Source: Tigriopus japonicus
Lineage: Eukaryota; Arthropoda; Copepoda; Harpacticoida; Harpacticidae
Length of the DNA stretch: 64,000 nucleotides
Direction of reading: 5' to 3'
NCBI GenBank assembly: GCA_010645155.1
Contig: CM021322.1
Coordinates: 8,305,168 to 8,369,167, forward strand
The notes under the pieces were generated by a model. That model ran no database searches and was not told where the DNA came from. It was given only the letters and a program-made list of their open reading frames with translations. Made by a program: the position numbers and the translations under genes. Of this stretch, positions 1 through 11,586 are shown in pieces. The first letter of the stretch is position 1; every line of letters begins with the position of its first letter.

Positions 1-573
1 TTCTGTCATATATATTATGAGTAATAAATATCAAAACTTTTTACAAAGTTAGGCATAACAGTCTGTAGCACTGTCAGCCTGACGACTGCTACGAATGCGC
101 AACTTCACCAGGGCTGCCAGATAATTGTTCAACAAAAAAGTCACTTCACATGACAATGCAATATTGTGCGCAAGGAAAACGCTCTAATGTCTTCAAGTGA
201 CGTTCTAAATATTCACCAATCAATTTCGTATCTAGTTAGATTAAGTTTTCCTAAAAGGTAAGAAACTTGATGCAAATCAGCGTGGAGATTCATCAAGAGC
301 TGAGATTACCGAGTCAATTCACAGCAGCACTGGGCTTGAACGCGCATCGAGGTTTAAGGAGAACAAAAAGGTTATCTTCCGGCACCCAAGGTTTTGGCCC
401 GTCTTGGCCTTCAAAGGCTATGAAGGTCAAACATTATGCTTTCAAAGGTAAGCTGAGATCATGAGCGTCAATTTGGAAGTAAATAGTGCATAGGTAAAGT
501 TGCCTCAAACAGGTCGAACCCAAGAACCACAGTACAATGGAACCGACGTCTTGGGACCAAAATGGCACATGCG
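1..573. other. No gene recognised
   Basis: AT-rich sequence. The only open frame of note is 65 codons at 267-464 on the plus strand, with no family features. The stretch may belong to the mobile element whose terminus lies at 574-598, but the other end is not visible. Confidence 0.4.
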
Positions 574-598
574 CGTACTCTTTTATTATAGCGCTCTA
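574..598. mobile_element. Solo terminus of the TAGAGC hAT-like family
   Basis: The sequence ends in TTATTATAGCGCTCTA. This matches the right end of the complete element at 37266-37729 (TTATTATAGTGCTCTA), including the adjoining GTACTC. Only one terminus is visible, so the element would extend leftward and is truncated or diverged. Confidence 0.5.
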
Positions 599-1108
599 GT
601 TTCCATTAGCCTAGCTTGGATGAGTACAGGATAGGAGATTATGGATGAACCAGCAATGTTGTCGATCCACATGTATTTCAAGAGGCTGGAATTCTCCAGT
701 AATGGTTCGTAGCGAGAAGATCCTACATTCCTACAAAAGACAACTAAGCCCGTGGGCCTTTTCAAGGCCAACACAGCACCTTAAAGGGAAACAAAGCCTT
801 AATGGTTTTTTTTGTTTTTAAGTCAACTAGCCGACAAATGACCTTTTTCAAGAACAACACGCCACAAAGCTTTTCATTACAACACATTTTTTTCAGATCT
901 CGCTCACGTCTTCCAATGGCCCTTCCAGTATTTCTTGGAAACTCCACCCAGCGTTTTCGTCAATGTGGCGTGAAGCGCGATCGCCAACCTTTTTCTCACT
1001 TTGCTTATCTTGTTGTTTTTAGATGTACGGTTTATGTGATTAAATGACGTTAAACCATGTCTAACACTGAAAAATATATTCAAAGGATTTTTAAGATCTA
1101 CGAATGAT
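599..1108. other. No gene recognised
   Basis: Sequence downstream of the methyltransferase-like gene, which is transcribed toward it. Short overlapping open frames on both strands show no motif or splice structure. Confidence 0.4.
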
Positions 1109-1114
1109 TTTATT
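1109..1114 (-). terminator. Poly(A) signal of the methyltransferase-like gene
   Basis: AATAAA on the minus strand (TTTATT on plus), about 54 nt past the stop codon at 1168. Position and sequence are typical for animal mRNA 3' end formation. Confidence 0.6.
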
Positions 1115-1167
1115 GCCATGTATTATTGTTCAGCGAAGAGCAATTTCTCCCCACACATATGCCCAAA

Positions 1168-2761
1168 CTAGTCCTCCGTTTTGTCAGCCACAATGATATC
1201 CTTTTCCGGTGTAAAAGTGATTTCATCCATATCTTGCCATTTCTTGTCCAATTCTCGGATACCCTCATCAATCTCTTGATGAGTAAAAGAACCCAAGCAC
1301 AAAAACGCTCGTTCTCGAATCTTTTCAAAAATCCATGTTTTTGAGCTCCTGAAGGTGAAGCGGAACTTGATGATCCTAAAGTGCTTGAATCCAGCTTTTG
1401 ACAGCACAGTGATGAAGTCCTTTGTTGGCATGATGTCCATCTTATTGAGCTCCTTGAAATGAGGAAGAAATAATAGTCAAACCAATCTTCTGTCATGTAA
1501 GTGACGCATCTTTGGCCGCTCTTGAATACAAGTAATAAGCAAAGATTGCTCTGTTAATATTTTGAGCATACAGTTTACGTAGCGTACTGTTATCATTAAA
1601 AACTTAGGGAGATCAGCAGTTGTCTTTTCGGCTCTCCTAAGTTTTTCACTCTTCAATAACACCATTTGTTAAAAACAATGGGAAGTCTGACATCTGGCCC
1701 CAAATTTCATACTTCTTTTCTTATCTCTCATATTCTGCAATTTTTAGCACGTATGTTTTGTCTCTACGAGAGCAAGCTACTAGCGAACATGCATGCTTCC
1801 ATTATTGACTGCAAGCGTATTTTGAGCCTTTCAAGTCAATAATATTTACCACACAGTAATTGGCTCTCCTAGCTTTACATTATTTTGCGTCCAGTGTCCA
1901 CTGCTATGTTGATGATTTTTGTTTTAGTCTACGTTCCATTTCTTGTTTTCTTACCGCAAGAGCCTTATCGAACAAGGGTAAATCCATAAACTCCTTGTCG
2001 GGCTTCTCAACCACCAATTTGCCATCTGCACTCAGGTGTTTGAATATTCCAGAAAAAATCTCCTGCATATGATCCAATCCAAAATGATGAACCGCTCCCA
2101 AAACGTATAATCGGTCGTAGGTCAGATCCTTTCGGGCGAAATCCAAGGGATCCATGTTCAGCGTTTCGATGTGCTTCCGCTCGTGTTCCAAAGAAAGAAT
2201 AGCTGCAGAGTCATCAACGCACAAAATCGGGTGCTTCAAATGCATAGATTTTGCGATTTTGCTAGCAAAAGCACATGACCCTGCTCCAAGATCAACCTGG
2301 AACAAAATCAAGCACAAACTTCGCGAGTGGGTCTAGAATTAGCGCTCGATGGATAATTTTGAAAAGTAAAGGTGCGACTACGTTCTGTTGATTTAGGAGA
2401 AATCTGAATCTCTGAAGTTTAAATGTTTTCCAGTTACGTCATTTCTTGACGTGTTTAGGTTAAATATAGACGATGGGGCAGAGAGGTAAAGGACTGGCTT
2501 TTTCTGTATGTTGAAGAATGAATAACATGATTAATGCACCGTTTCTCTAAGCTGTTGAAAATATACCCATTTCTTGTTATTTGTTTAAAACCTTACCACT
2601 CGATGATGTGGAGAAGCATCTAGACATTTAATGATTTCCCTCTCCAAGACCTCTTGATACCGATTTTCATGAAATAAATCGGCGTGCTTTTCTGCTGCCT
2701 CAGCCTCGGCTAAAACCATTCCGATATTTCGAAAATAATCATAGAATTGAACTCCGGCCAT
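1168..2761 (-). CDS. SAM-dependent methyltransferase-like protein (3 exons)
   Basis: Exons run on the minus strand at 2761-2597, 2296-1955 and 1452-1168; introns of 300 and 502 nt begin GTAAGG and GTAAGA and end in CAG and AAG. All junctions are phase 0, giving 263 residues. Exon 1 starts MAGVQFYDYF. Exon 2 opens with VDLGAGSCAFASK, a class I methyltransferase glycine-rich motif I that binds S-adenosylmethionine. Next come a possible acidic motif II (ILCVDDS), YDRLYVLGAVHHF (motif IV region) and KLVVEKPD (motif V-like strand). Exon 3 carries the C-terminal fold (VLSKAGFKHFRIIKF). There is no signal peptide or membrane segment, so a soluble enzyme is expected. The substrate cannot be told from sequence. 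An AATAAA lies 54 nt past the stop. The fold is well supported; the exact first codon is less certain. Confidence 0.8.
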
Positions 2762-3689
2762 AGTGATAGATTATAGAATCTCGTTAGGTGCTCAGTTGAG
2801 GACGATAATTTTTGAACTAAAATCATGTACTTTTCGTAATGTGTGAATGCGGTTTTCGTCATTCGAGTTTTTGTCCTCGTATCTGACCAACTTATTGTGG
2901 TACTTTTGTTACATTTGCTGATTTACGCTCATTCATAAAGCTGATATTTTTGCAGGTTCAGCGCTTGTTTGCTTAACCACTTGATCAAGTCACTTGATTA
3001 GGACACAAAACTTTCCTGAATATTTCGGCATCCTTCGAATATTTTAACAAAAAAAGATATCTATTTCTTTTTAACTTTTTGCCGTTTTCACCAACCAAAA
3101 ATCCGCCCCCTTCTTAAAACTATCCGTTATAGTCCTGTCAGGGATAAAACCTTGAAAGAGTAACATTTGAATGAATGAATGGATTTTAAGAATATTTTTT
3201 GTTCATATCATAATCAGGGCCAGCAGATAGTTGCAAATTGCGTCTTACAATGTAATATAAAAAAAATCTTCACTATTTGTCTGAAATCCCAAAAATGGGG
3301 GAAAATTCCAAAAAATATGGGGAAAATGCGTGTTCCATTAAATATTTTTGGGAAAACATTACTTGATCAGTCAAAATCAAAGTTAGGAAACATGCTGACG
3401 TGATTTAATGTAGTTAAAACAAAAAATATCTAGTTAATCTTCGGGCCACCAGACATTTGCAAATTATAAATTACAATTTAACTACAAAAGCTATGATTTT
3501 TGTCCAAAATTACAAAATTGGGAATATTAAACAAAAATGGCGAAATTGCTTGTCAGTTCTTAGCGATCTTGAAAAGTCGAGCAGGTCCCGCAATGTTTCA
3601 CTAAGAACATCACAAGAATGAGAGAGCTCTCGTATAGACGATTTTTAAAGAAAACCAACATTCTTGTCACCTAGATGGCTGTCGCATAA
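2762..3689. other. Upstream region; degenerate direct repeat, no gene
   Basis: The 5' flank of the methyltransferase-like gene shows no clear TATA box. Blocks at about 3215-3300 and 3440-3545 share a GGGCCA(G/C)CAGA start followed by TTGCAAATT and similar AT-rich text, and look like an old direct repeat about 225 bp apart. No coding signal was seen. Confidence 0.35.
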
Positions 3690-4335
3690 TTCACCATGCT
3701 CCACACGGTGTTCGAAAGGCTTTTTAGGTTTGGATTGAAATACCCAATAACGACTTGGCATTTTTTGGACCATTTTTGGGGGAACAACTTTACTCTTATT
3801 CTATTATATAAGTTTAGTCCAGGGAAAAAGTTATATGCCTAAAAACCTAATAACACCATTTTTTGATATGCTATTTAATCCATAGTAAGAGACTTGTTGA
3901 ACTTAAATTGAAAAAAATACATTATCACCTGCTGACTTACGGTTTGAATGGTCCAATTTTACTCCAAACAAATTCTCAAAGATTTCAAACAGCCTTTCAA
4001 TTTCGCGAAAGAAAATGATTTTTTGAGTTTTGTAGTTTATGTTCGAAATAGCTCAAAATAATATATAATTCTACTTAAAATGCACCTAAAACAAGCTTTT
4101 CTGAATACTATTTAGAGTACAATATGATGTGTGTTCAGCCAAAGTTGCAAATCAATATGTTTAACAGATTTATATTCAAATTTTTGATTTCTTTAAGGAC
4201 CATGTTCAAAATAGACCAAAATCAAAACTTGAAACATCAACCGAATTTTCAAAATTTTCCAAGTTTTATCCAAACCTGAGTATTTTTGACATTGTAAAAG
4301 ATGTTTCATTGTAAAATGTATTTTAAGAGCTTTAT
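3690..4335. mobile_element. Partial copy of a long foldback element
   Basis: This begins with CACACGGTGTTC and GGCTTTTTAGGTTTGGAT, as does the arm of the 1.13-kb palindrome at 34585-35716. It continues through GGGAAAAAGTTATATGCC and the palindrome's centre (GTACAATATGATGTGTGTTC, AAGGACCATGTTCAAAAT). Only one arm and the central region remain. It runs straight into a LINE 3' end at about 4340. Confidence 0.6.
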
Positions 4336-4339
4336 TATT

Positions 4340-4690
4340 ATTTTTAGTTGTTTGTGGATGTTTTGTTACCCCACAAGGAATGGGATTCCCTGTTAGGAAA
4401 GTCAATCATTTGAAGGAAGTTAATCATTAATAAACTTAACATCTTAACGAAATTTGGTGTACCAACAAGTTACTGTTGGCAGATCTGAACAACCCTCGAA
4501 TAGTGGGTTGATCTGGAATGGTATTCAAAAATTTATCTAACTCAACTTTAAAAATGTTAGATGATCAGCTCCTACATATTTCCAACGATGACTAATGGCC
4601 ACATTTTTTTCTTGAATTGGATGCCATCTCGTGGCACTTTGATGAAACGTGCATTGATTTAAACACTGAAAAAACTCGGACTTGACGGCA
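4340..4690 (-). pseudogene. LINE 3' end relic (CR1/Jockey-like), antisense
   Basis: Read on the minus strand it carries the tail of a reverse-transcriptase ORF (a KYVGADHLT-like stretch), then text matching CTGCCAACAGTAAC and the 3' UTR motif AATCCCATTCCTTGTGG. The same block is intact at 54300-54610. The frame is broken. 5'-truncated 3' ends like this are typical of LINE insertions. Confidence 0.6.
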
Positions 4691-4919
4691 TTTGAAAATT
4701 GATTAAAAGGACAGCTGTACCAATAGTTACTTGGAGAAATCATTGACAGGAAGAACCACGGCACCCCTAGGAAGGTGTTCACTTTCTTTTTAATGTGTAC
4801 ATGTTGCTCCTGCCCACTGTTGAAGCTTTTTTTAGTGTTCAAAGTTAAGGCTGAGATTAGCGCTCTGCGCATTATATTGCACATTTTGATGAAACAAGAC
4901 GAGGAACGTACTTATGCTG

Positions 4920-5772
4920 CAATTACACTACACTTGTTTTGTCGCATTTTAACGGCACTTATGTGAGTCACATCGTATTTGACCTACAAATGTGTCACAT
5001 TTCCGACTTGGAACATGTTCTAATTTTGTGTGATGTGAAGCACATTTTGTGACGTTCATGTGCTAAAACGTCAAGAGAAAGTCCGACGTGACCAAAAACT
5101 CAAATCTCAATATAAGACAATATTCATTCATTTGAACTCAACAATCTAATTTCCGTGTTAAAAAAGAAGCTAGTGTCTCAAATAGAATTTAAAAATAGTT
5201 GGTTGATCTAATTTTTAGATTATGATCACATCAAGGTTGAATTAAGAAAAGACGCTTTGGTCAACTTGGCTTTTCGAAAGACATCGAGCAGTGTTGTCAT
5301 ATAGGTTGAAAAATTAGAGGTTATGCGCCCTGTAAATTAAAATTTCAATGACTGAAAAAGTAAGAAAGAATACATGAGAATGAAAGTCAAGCAAAATACA
5401 AATTAGAATATGTCTGTCAACAATAATGAACTTAAAACTTGACTCTCAAGTATAAGAAAACAGAATTGACATTTCAAATTCTTTTGTGGAAAGATGTGTC
5501 TGTTTATAAAAGGAACGCCACGAAAGAATAATGAAGTCATATCATATGACGTTGATAAGTATATTTCATTGATTCACCAATCTTGCAAGTTCCAACACGT
5601 TTTCCCGCGTCAATAGAATTTCATTATATGGAATCCCTGACGATGAGCTCTAGGATGGGAAAGAAGATTTGAGGAATTTGATCCCGTCGTGTAAATGCAA
5701 ATGTGTAATCCAATGCGATGTGACTCACATAAGTGCCGTTAAAATGCGACAAAACATGTGTCGTGTAATTGT
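4920..5772. repeat. Foldback element with ~80-bp inverted arms
   Basis: The left arm (4920-4998) and right arm (5698-5772) are inverted copies; the shared core includes TTTTGTCGCATTTTAACGGC and ACTTATGTGAGTCACATCG. The roughly 700 bp between the arms is AT-rich without a coding signal. No convincing target duplication was found at the edges. This looks like a non-autonomous inverted-repeat element. Confidence 0.55.
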
Positions 5773-6343
5773 ACCTTTAGTGACTCATATAACGTGTCAA
5801 GCCACACATTTGACTTGTTGTTTATCTGACAAGACATTGCCGGCAATTTCAAGCCTTGAAAATTAAATTCAAAGCTAGATTAAGTTTGATTTTTTAAGGA
5901 AGACCCAAATAATTTCAGTGCTTGCTTCTCACCATTGCAAAGGTTGACTGATGTAATACATTCGGCGAATTCAGAGCATATAATTAGTAACTATGTGTTC
6001 CTTTTGGCGTTGTTTTGTTTCATTATCCACTTCGAAAAGGTAAATTTGGAACAGACTAACTAGAGAATGTGCACTAGATATATCGGTGTAGCAATTTCCC
6101 ACCATAAGCGGAGACAAACAAAAGGGAGGTAAAAGCTCAAAGTCAATCACATATTGGTCACATATTGGTACTCATTTTACACTTGTCATCTTAAGTATGC
6201 AAAAGTATATTATCCTAACCAGAACATAAGCTTTAAGTAAAGTCACTTGACGTAACTGTCTTTAGATATTTATACGTATTTATTTCTTGACTAGGTCACG
6301 GACATCTAGAATTTCTATCTATAGATATAGAATCTAGGTTTAA
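5773..6343. other. No gene recognised
   Basis: AT-rich flank between two mobile elements. Nothing was seen beyond the target-site copy that begins at 6344. Confidence 0.35.
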
Positions 6344-7171
6344 CAAACCACTACTGATGGATTTCGAGCAAGTTTTCGAGTTTCGAGTTGACCGAACCGA
6401 GTTAAAACCGAACCGAACCACCCCGAACCTCCGAGTCCAAAACCGAACCGGAAGACAGCCACTGTCCCAAAAGCGTTATAATAATAGAATTTTTGTGACG
6501 TCTTTCAATCCCACAATGTCAGCTTGGCTCTTATAGAAAGAACATGACATCATTTTATTTTAACAAGATATAATTTCATATTATTTTGAAACCCATTTGT
6601 ATGTTGGGAAAGTGCTATTTTGTCTTCTCGCTCTATCGGTTCTATTATCCTTCTACTAATAGCTCTATGTCCAAAATAGTCCACATCAGAAGGGTGACTC
6701 AAAGTTTTGTTCAGGTCAAGAAATATCTATCGTTATCTGTGTCTCACAATTCGTTTGATTTTCTAGTTCTCCTTTTCTTTTGATTAGTTTGGATTTTTCG
6801 CAATTGTAAAAAATCATTTTTGGTTGCTTTTCAAAACAGTTAAAACTTGCAATATAATAAAAGCTGAATTGAAGACTAGTTTTTCTTGAAAAATGCTGCA
6901 TGCAGAATGTTATGTATCTTGTTTACGAATAATTGCCGATAAATGAATAAAGTTGCTGCTTACCAATGATGTAAAATTCTGCAAATTACTTAATTGTAAT
7001 GCTCAGAGCCAAAATTTAAGTGTTTATTGCATGTTACTCTGTAGTAAGTGAGATATGGGATTTCTTGAACAAAATGATGATCATGAGGAAACATAAACCT
7101 TTACTCCTAAGAACGTTTTTCAAATTCTCAAACTCAAAACATATTTTGTTACATTCTAAAGATATACTTTT

Positions 7172-7615
7172 TTGAATATAGAGAGTGGTCACTCCCAAAC
7201 AACGTTACTAAAAACAAACATTAGAATGCCCCACAAGTTAATAAACGGAACAAACGGCGAACAGTACAGAAACACACAATGTGAATGGTTTCCTGGTTCA
7301 TTAACAATGATTCACTTACAACCAAATTTTCGTTTTTCAAGATCTATGGACCTTCATAGACACGCAAATTCCTCTCAAAAACGGATTAAGAACCAACTTT
7401 CTGGCGGAAATTCTCCCCCGGACCAAAACGGAGAGCTTCATTGCGCTCATTCTCAACACAACTTGAACAATCTAAGAACATCTTGCCTTGAATTATCTAC
7501 AACAAAATGTCGTTTTTCCGATTGTGGGCTCCTGAACCTACCAACGTGGTGGGCCCCTAACAACAAATTGCCAAATTTTGTTGGCCTTGATCAAGGTTGC
7601 GGACCCCTTTTCTAG
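7172..7615 (+). other. Orphan 147-codon frame inside the 5.2-kb element
   Basis: The frame begins with ATG and ends at TAG. It is rich in Asn, Ser, His and Gln and has no zinc-finger, dimerisation or RNase H motif. An opposite-strand frame of 91 codons follows at 7617-7892. Either could be a relic of a transposase exon or chance. I see no family and would not call it a gene without transcript evidence. Confidence 0.2.
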
Positions 7616-7922
7616 ATTATTTTTTACTGGATGAGGATTCCCACAAAGAGGAATTAGATGGAATAATTTGTCTTTGACTTGCAGGTTGTGGAGCTATTGT
7701 CGTTTGGATAAATGGAACATTACTTGATCCAAACAAAGCCTCTTTTGGAATCATCACGGAAGCAAGTGGTCTTGAAGTGTGGATCAAGTATTGTAGGAAC
7801 ACAGAGCTCCACGGTGCTCTCCAAGGCGTGAAATCGACGATATTCAAAAATTGTGTATCAAGATGATTTTTATTTGGAAAGACGTGCACCAAAATGATTT
7901 CTATTAGAAAAAAAGTGTGTAC

Positions 7923-8334
7923 TAGAGCTGTGCATTGGATCTGGAAGGTCCTCCAAATCCAATCCGAACTGAATTTTCAAAGTCAAAACGAATCCAAATC
8001 CGAAAATTTGCCGCTCAATCCAAACGAATCCGAATCCGAAAATTTGTTGCTCAATCCAAACGAATCCGAATCCGAAAATTTGCCGCTCAATCCAAACGAA
8101 TCCGAATCCGAAAATTTGCCGCTCAATCCGAACAAATCCGCGCTCAATCCGAACCCGAAATTTTGCCTCTCAATCCGAATGAATCCGAATCCGAAAATTT
8201 GCCGCTAAATCCGAACCCGAAAATTCGATGCTCACTCCGAACGAATGCGAATCCGAAAATTTGAAGCTCTATCTGAACGAATCCGAATCCGAAAATTCTT
8301 CCGTCAATCCGAACGAATCCGATACACTGCTCTA
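7923..8334. mobile_element. 412-bp hAT-like element (TAGAGC family)
   Basis: The left end is TAGAGCTGTGCATTGGAT; the right end, reversed, is TAGAGCAGTGTATCGGAT. Perfect 8-bp duplications GTGTGTAC flank it (7915-7922, 8335-8342). The inside is almost entirely a 36-bp tandem array. The TAGAGC terminus is shared with elements at 37266 and 52502. It is too short to encode a transposase. Confidence 0.75.
7960..8330 (+). repeat. 36-bp tandem array (about 9-10 units)
   Basis: The unit core is AATCCGAATCCGAAAATT followed by TGCCGCTCAATCCAAACG. Because 36 is a multiple of three, two frames stay open: one reads NESESENLPLNP and the other KRIRIRKFAAQS. The frames are by-products of the repeat, and no start or splice context marks a gene. 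A relic in the opposite orientation lies at 52070-52255. Confidence 0.75.
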
Positions 8335-8396
8335 GTGTGTACCAAGATGGGTTGCTTCCGATTCACGGCACTGAAAATATAATATGAAGTTGATTT

Positions 8397-9598
8397 GGAA
8401 ATTCCCAAACACTATGAGAAATGTTTCTGACCGAGGAAACCAAGAGGAATAACTGTTATTTACTGCGTGTTTCAATATCAGGTCTAGATTAAATGTTGAA
8501 CACCAAAACCCTACTAAATTATCATTTTTTGTAAAATTTAGTTAGTACATTTTGAGATCTACCTAAGATACATATTTAATTGCTCAGCTTTTCAAGTTTC
8601 ACTGTCCCATTTTTTACTTCAAAAAGCGAAAAATCGTTCCGGGGTACATGAAAACTCAAATACTTATGAAAATGATGTAGATTTTCAATCTTGTAAAATA
8701 TATCAAGAATTCCGATCTTTCTCAAACCTGACCTTTCCCAGGGAAACTTTTAGACGTTAATCCACACCCACAGACTGAGAACCATTCTGATACCGGACAT
8801 GAAATTGCCTATCGGAAATGATTTGGACGATGTGATGGCTGGCCTCGCTGGCCGGGCGAGGCTCAACCCTCAGACCCTAGCAGCAACAATGAAAAAAAAT
8901 CTTCATTCTTGGAAGTTTTATCACCCCAGGTCAAAATGATATGTTGTTACCTAAAACACACTTGATATACACTTTCTTTAATATGGACTTTTGAACCAAA
9001 TAAAAAGGACATGTAGGCACGTTGTCAATACAAATTCAGTGAAATTCTGAAGGATTTTAAAAATTCGCTTTTGGTCCAAATTGAGAATGATTCTCCAAGA
9101 AATATCACTTTTGCATGAAATCCACAGGCATATCTGTTCAGTAGATTTCCTCAAATTTTCAAATGAGTGTCTAATGAAATCAAGATAATCAGATTTTTTT
9201 TCAAAAATGTGTATTTTTTGTATGATTTAAGTAACATTAATTGTGATTTTGACCAATCATGACAAAAAAGCCAAAATGAACAATTTTCAATCTGTTTGAT
9301 AAAATCGAGAATATATATTATGTTTCTGGGAGTTCGAGTTTTTATTTACTGGGAACGATAACTCGACTTAACACAACTTAAATAACTTGCCAACTGATCG
9401 ACTTATTTTCAATTAAATTCAATTCAAAAGGTATCTTGGGCTGCTCTGAAAAAGTGTTGACTAGTTTTGCAAAGCGGTGTTAATTTTGTAGGTTTTTAGG
9501 TTTTAATCTAGACCTGATATTGAAAAACGCAGTAGGTAAAAGTTGTTCCATTTGGTTCTCTGGGTCAGAATTATCTATCGTAGTGTTTGGGAATTTCT
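8397..9598. mobile_element. 1.2-kb foldback element
   Basis: The left arm starts GGAAATTCCCAAACACTA and the right arm is its inverted copy. Both contain TTTCAATATCAGGTCTAGAT. Subterminal text (CAAAAAGCGAAAAATCG, TAGATTTTCAATCTTG) is related to the palindrome at 34585-35716, so this is a diverged member of that family. It has no coding capacity. Confidence 0.6.
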
Positions 9599-11586
9599 CA
9601 GCAGACTTGACATGATTTTTTCAGTAAGGTGAATTGAAAAAAAAAACGTGAACCAATATGATTTTCATTTGAGGAAAAAACCCGTAAAAGGGGTACCAGG
9701 ATGGTTTGGTTCTATTTAAGAAATACATCTACCAAGATAGTTTGTTTGCATTTGAGAGAACGTGTACTAAGATTATTTGAATTTGGCAAAATCCATACAC
9801 GACCAGATGAGTGAGGGCCTAAGAATTGGCCAAGACGTCTTATTGCACGGGCCAACGTTCGAAATCATCATTGAGAGAGGCTCTTCTAAGGAAATGAGGC
9901 AAGTCTCGTTTGTCTTGTTTGTAGTAGGAACGAATGTCCTCAAAAAAAGGTTGCTGGATTGGTTGAGGTATGTCACCCACACGTTTTTCAGATTTGACCA
10001 ACAGGATGATCTCGTTCCGTGTGCCTCATCATGATCATCCCATTTCTGGTCTGTCTTGGTCGGTGAATGGGCTCAGAATCGTGGGGATGAGGAGGTTTTC
10101 ATGGATACTTTCTAATCTTTGTGAATGCACACTAGTGACGGTGGTCAACAAACAGTCCGTCCATCCGTCCGTGGATTTACTTCACCATCACCCCTGACTT
10201 TGGATTATTTAGTAGTTGGTTAGTTGGCCGAGGAAGAGGCTCTTCTGTGTAGTACGTTCTACTCACTACGATGGAGTGATGCGTAGTGATGTGACTTGGG
10301 CAAGTAATGAGTCATCACAAACACCCCAAGCACAAGTTGTTGACAAGCATTACTTGGGCAATACACCAATACACTTCCCAAGCTCAAGGAACATCGGAAG
10401 ATGCAGTTGCCGGCAGTTGCTCTTTGAAGAGTTAAGATACTCGCAGTGTGACTTAGAAGAAAAGAATGTCAAGTTGCATTTTCGATGATCTTTTGACCTT
10501 ACTAATTTAGCAATAAACAGTGGAAGTGAAACAAAAAATATTTTGATTTGGATAGCATTTGCAAAACCATGTTTTTTCTTTAGTTTCCGTTCTAAGCCAC
10601 ACATGAATACACTTTTCGGGCCAATCAAGAATGAGATTTAACAGTCACACTTGGGAACAAGCTTGGTCACTCAGAGTTGCTAGAAAAAAATATAAGATGC
10701 CAACTCTTTTTTTTTTTTTTTTTTTGAAATATTCTCAAAAGCTTTTGCATTTCTCGATACATAAGCTTTGAATTGTGTATTTTCATCTAAAAATCCATCC
10801 TAACAAGGGCATGGGCCCTATTTCGCTGAAACTTTCTGGTTAATTGAAATTGTGATGCCGAAGGTTTAGTCTTCATTCCTAGCAAATTTGGCAAACCTGT
10901 AAGGTGGGAAAAATACTTGTACAGGCACCCAAGTAGACCCAAGTTTCGGCAAGTCCAAGGTACTGTACCGGACCGCTTGCCCAAGCTCTTGTTTTCCTCC
11001 CATCACTAGTGATGCGTTCCCTGCTTTTTCCGGTTAAAAGAATCATAATAACACAGGCTGGAATGTGACTGCCTCGAAAATATTAGCAATTGGGTAATGG
11101 GTATATCTTAAGCAATATTTGATGGGTCAAATTCTTTCCTACAAGTGATTAAAAAGTGTTTCTCTAATTTGCCGCTATCCATAAGTGTCAAATTACTAAA
11201 CTCAATGTTTTCGAAATTAAATTGTAGATCTTGACATCTCAGTTTCAGAGCTACCCTGAACTGCCAGCGATGCCCGGTACAGTCTATTTGCATTTGATGA
11301 ATGAGTCAAATCCGTTTAATGGTTTGAAACGGTAATTTTTGGGGCCCTGATATATTTGTCAAAATTTAGAAGGGGACTTTTTCTTCATTCAACGAGCTCT
11401 TGTGATCGATAAAACCCCTCCAATTCGTAACTTGAATAAAAGAAACAAAATGATAAAATTTTGAAAATTTAGCATCACTGATAATCAGCGGCTTCGCATC
11501 GAACTTCTTCGAGTTGCACGGAGGACCCTAAAACCGAGTTGAACCATCGAGTTACGTTTTCAAAATGAACTCGATTACCATCAGTA

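Larger units (their letters stand above)
7850..9785. repeat. 34-bp minisatellite interrupted by two elements
   Basis: Degenerate units of the form ACGTGTACCAAGATGATTT plus CATTTGAGAAA occur at 7855-7922, 8335-8365 and 9640-9785. The array is split by the element at 7923-8334, whose target duplication GTGTGTAC lies in a unit, and by the foldback element at 8397-9598. Units are about 30-40 bp and diverged. Confidence 0.5.
6352..11586. mobile_element. 5.2-kb hAT-like element with 8-bp target duplication
   Basis: The left end is TACTGATGGATTTCGAG and the right end, reversed, is TACTGATGGTAATCGAG. The element is flanked on both sides by CAAACCAC (6344-6351 and 11587-11594), a perfect 8-bp duplication as made by hAT transposases. 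Subterminal regions repeat CGAGTT and CCGAACC words. No transposase is visible inside: the longest plus-strand frame (7172-7615, 147 codons, Asn/Ser-rich) matches nothing known to me, so the element looks non-autonomous or decayed. It contains a 34-bp minisatellite, a 412-bp hAT-like element and a 1.2-kb foldback element. The 9786-11470 part holds only short frames and a 19-base T run at 10707-10725. Confidence 0.65.

Noticed and set aside
7935..8264. Arg/Lys-rich repeat protein
   Set aside because: The frame is open only because the repeat is 36 bp; two frames are open at once, and the array fills a transposon.
7960..8330. 36-bp repeats resembling a CRISPR array
   Set aside because: The units are contiguous with no unique spacers, and the array lies between hAT-type termini in animal DNA.
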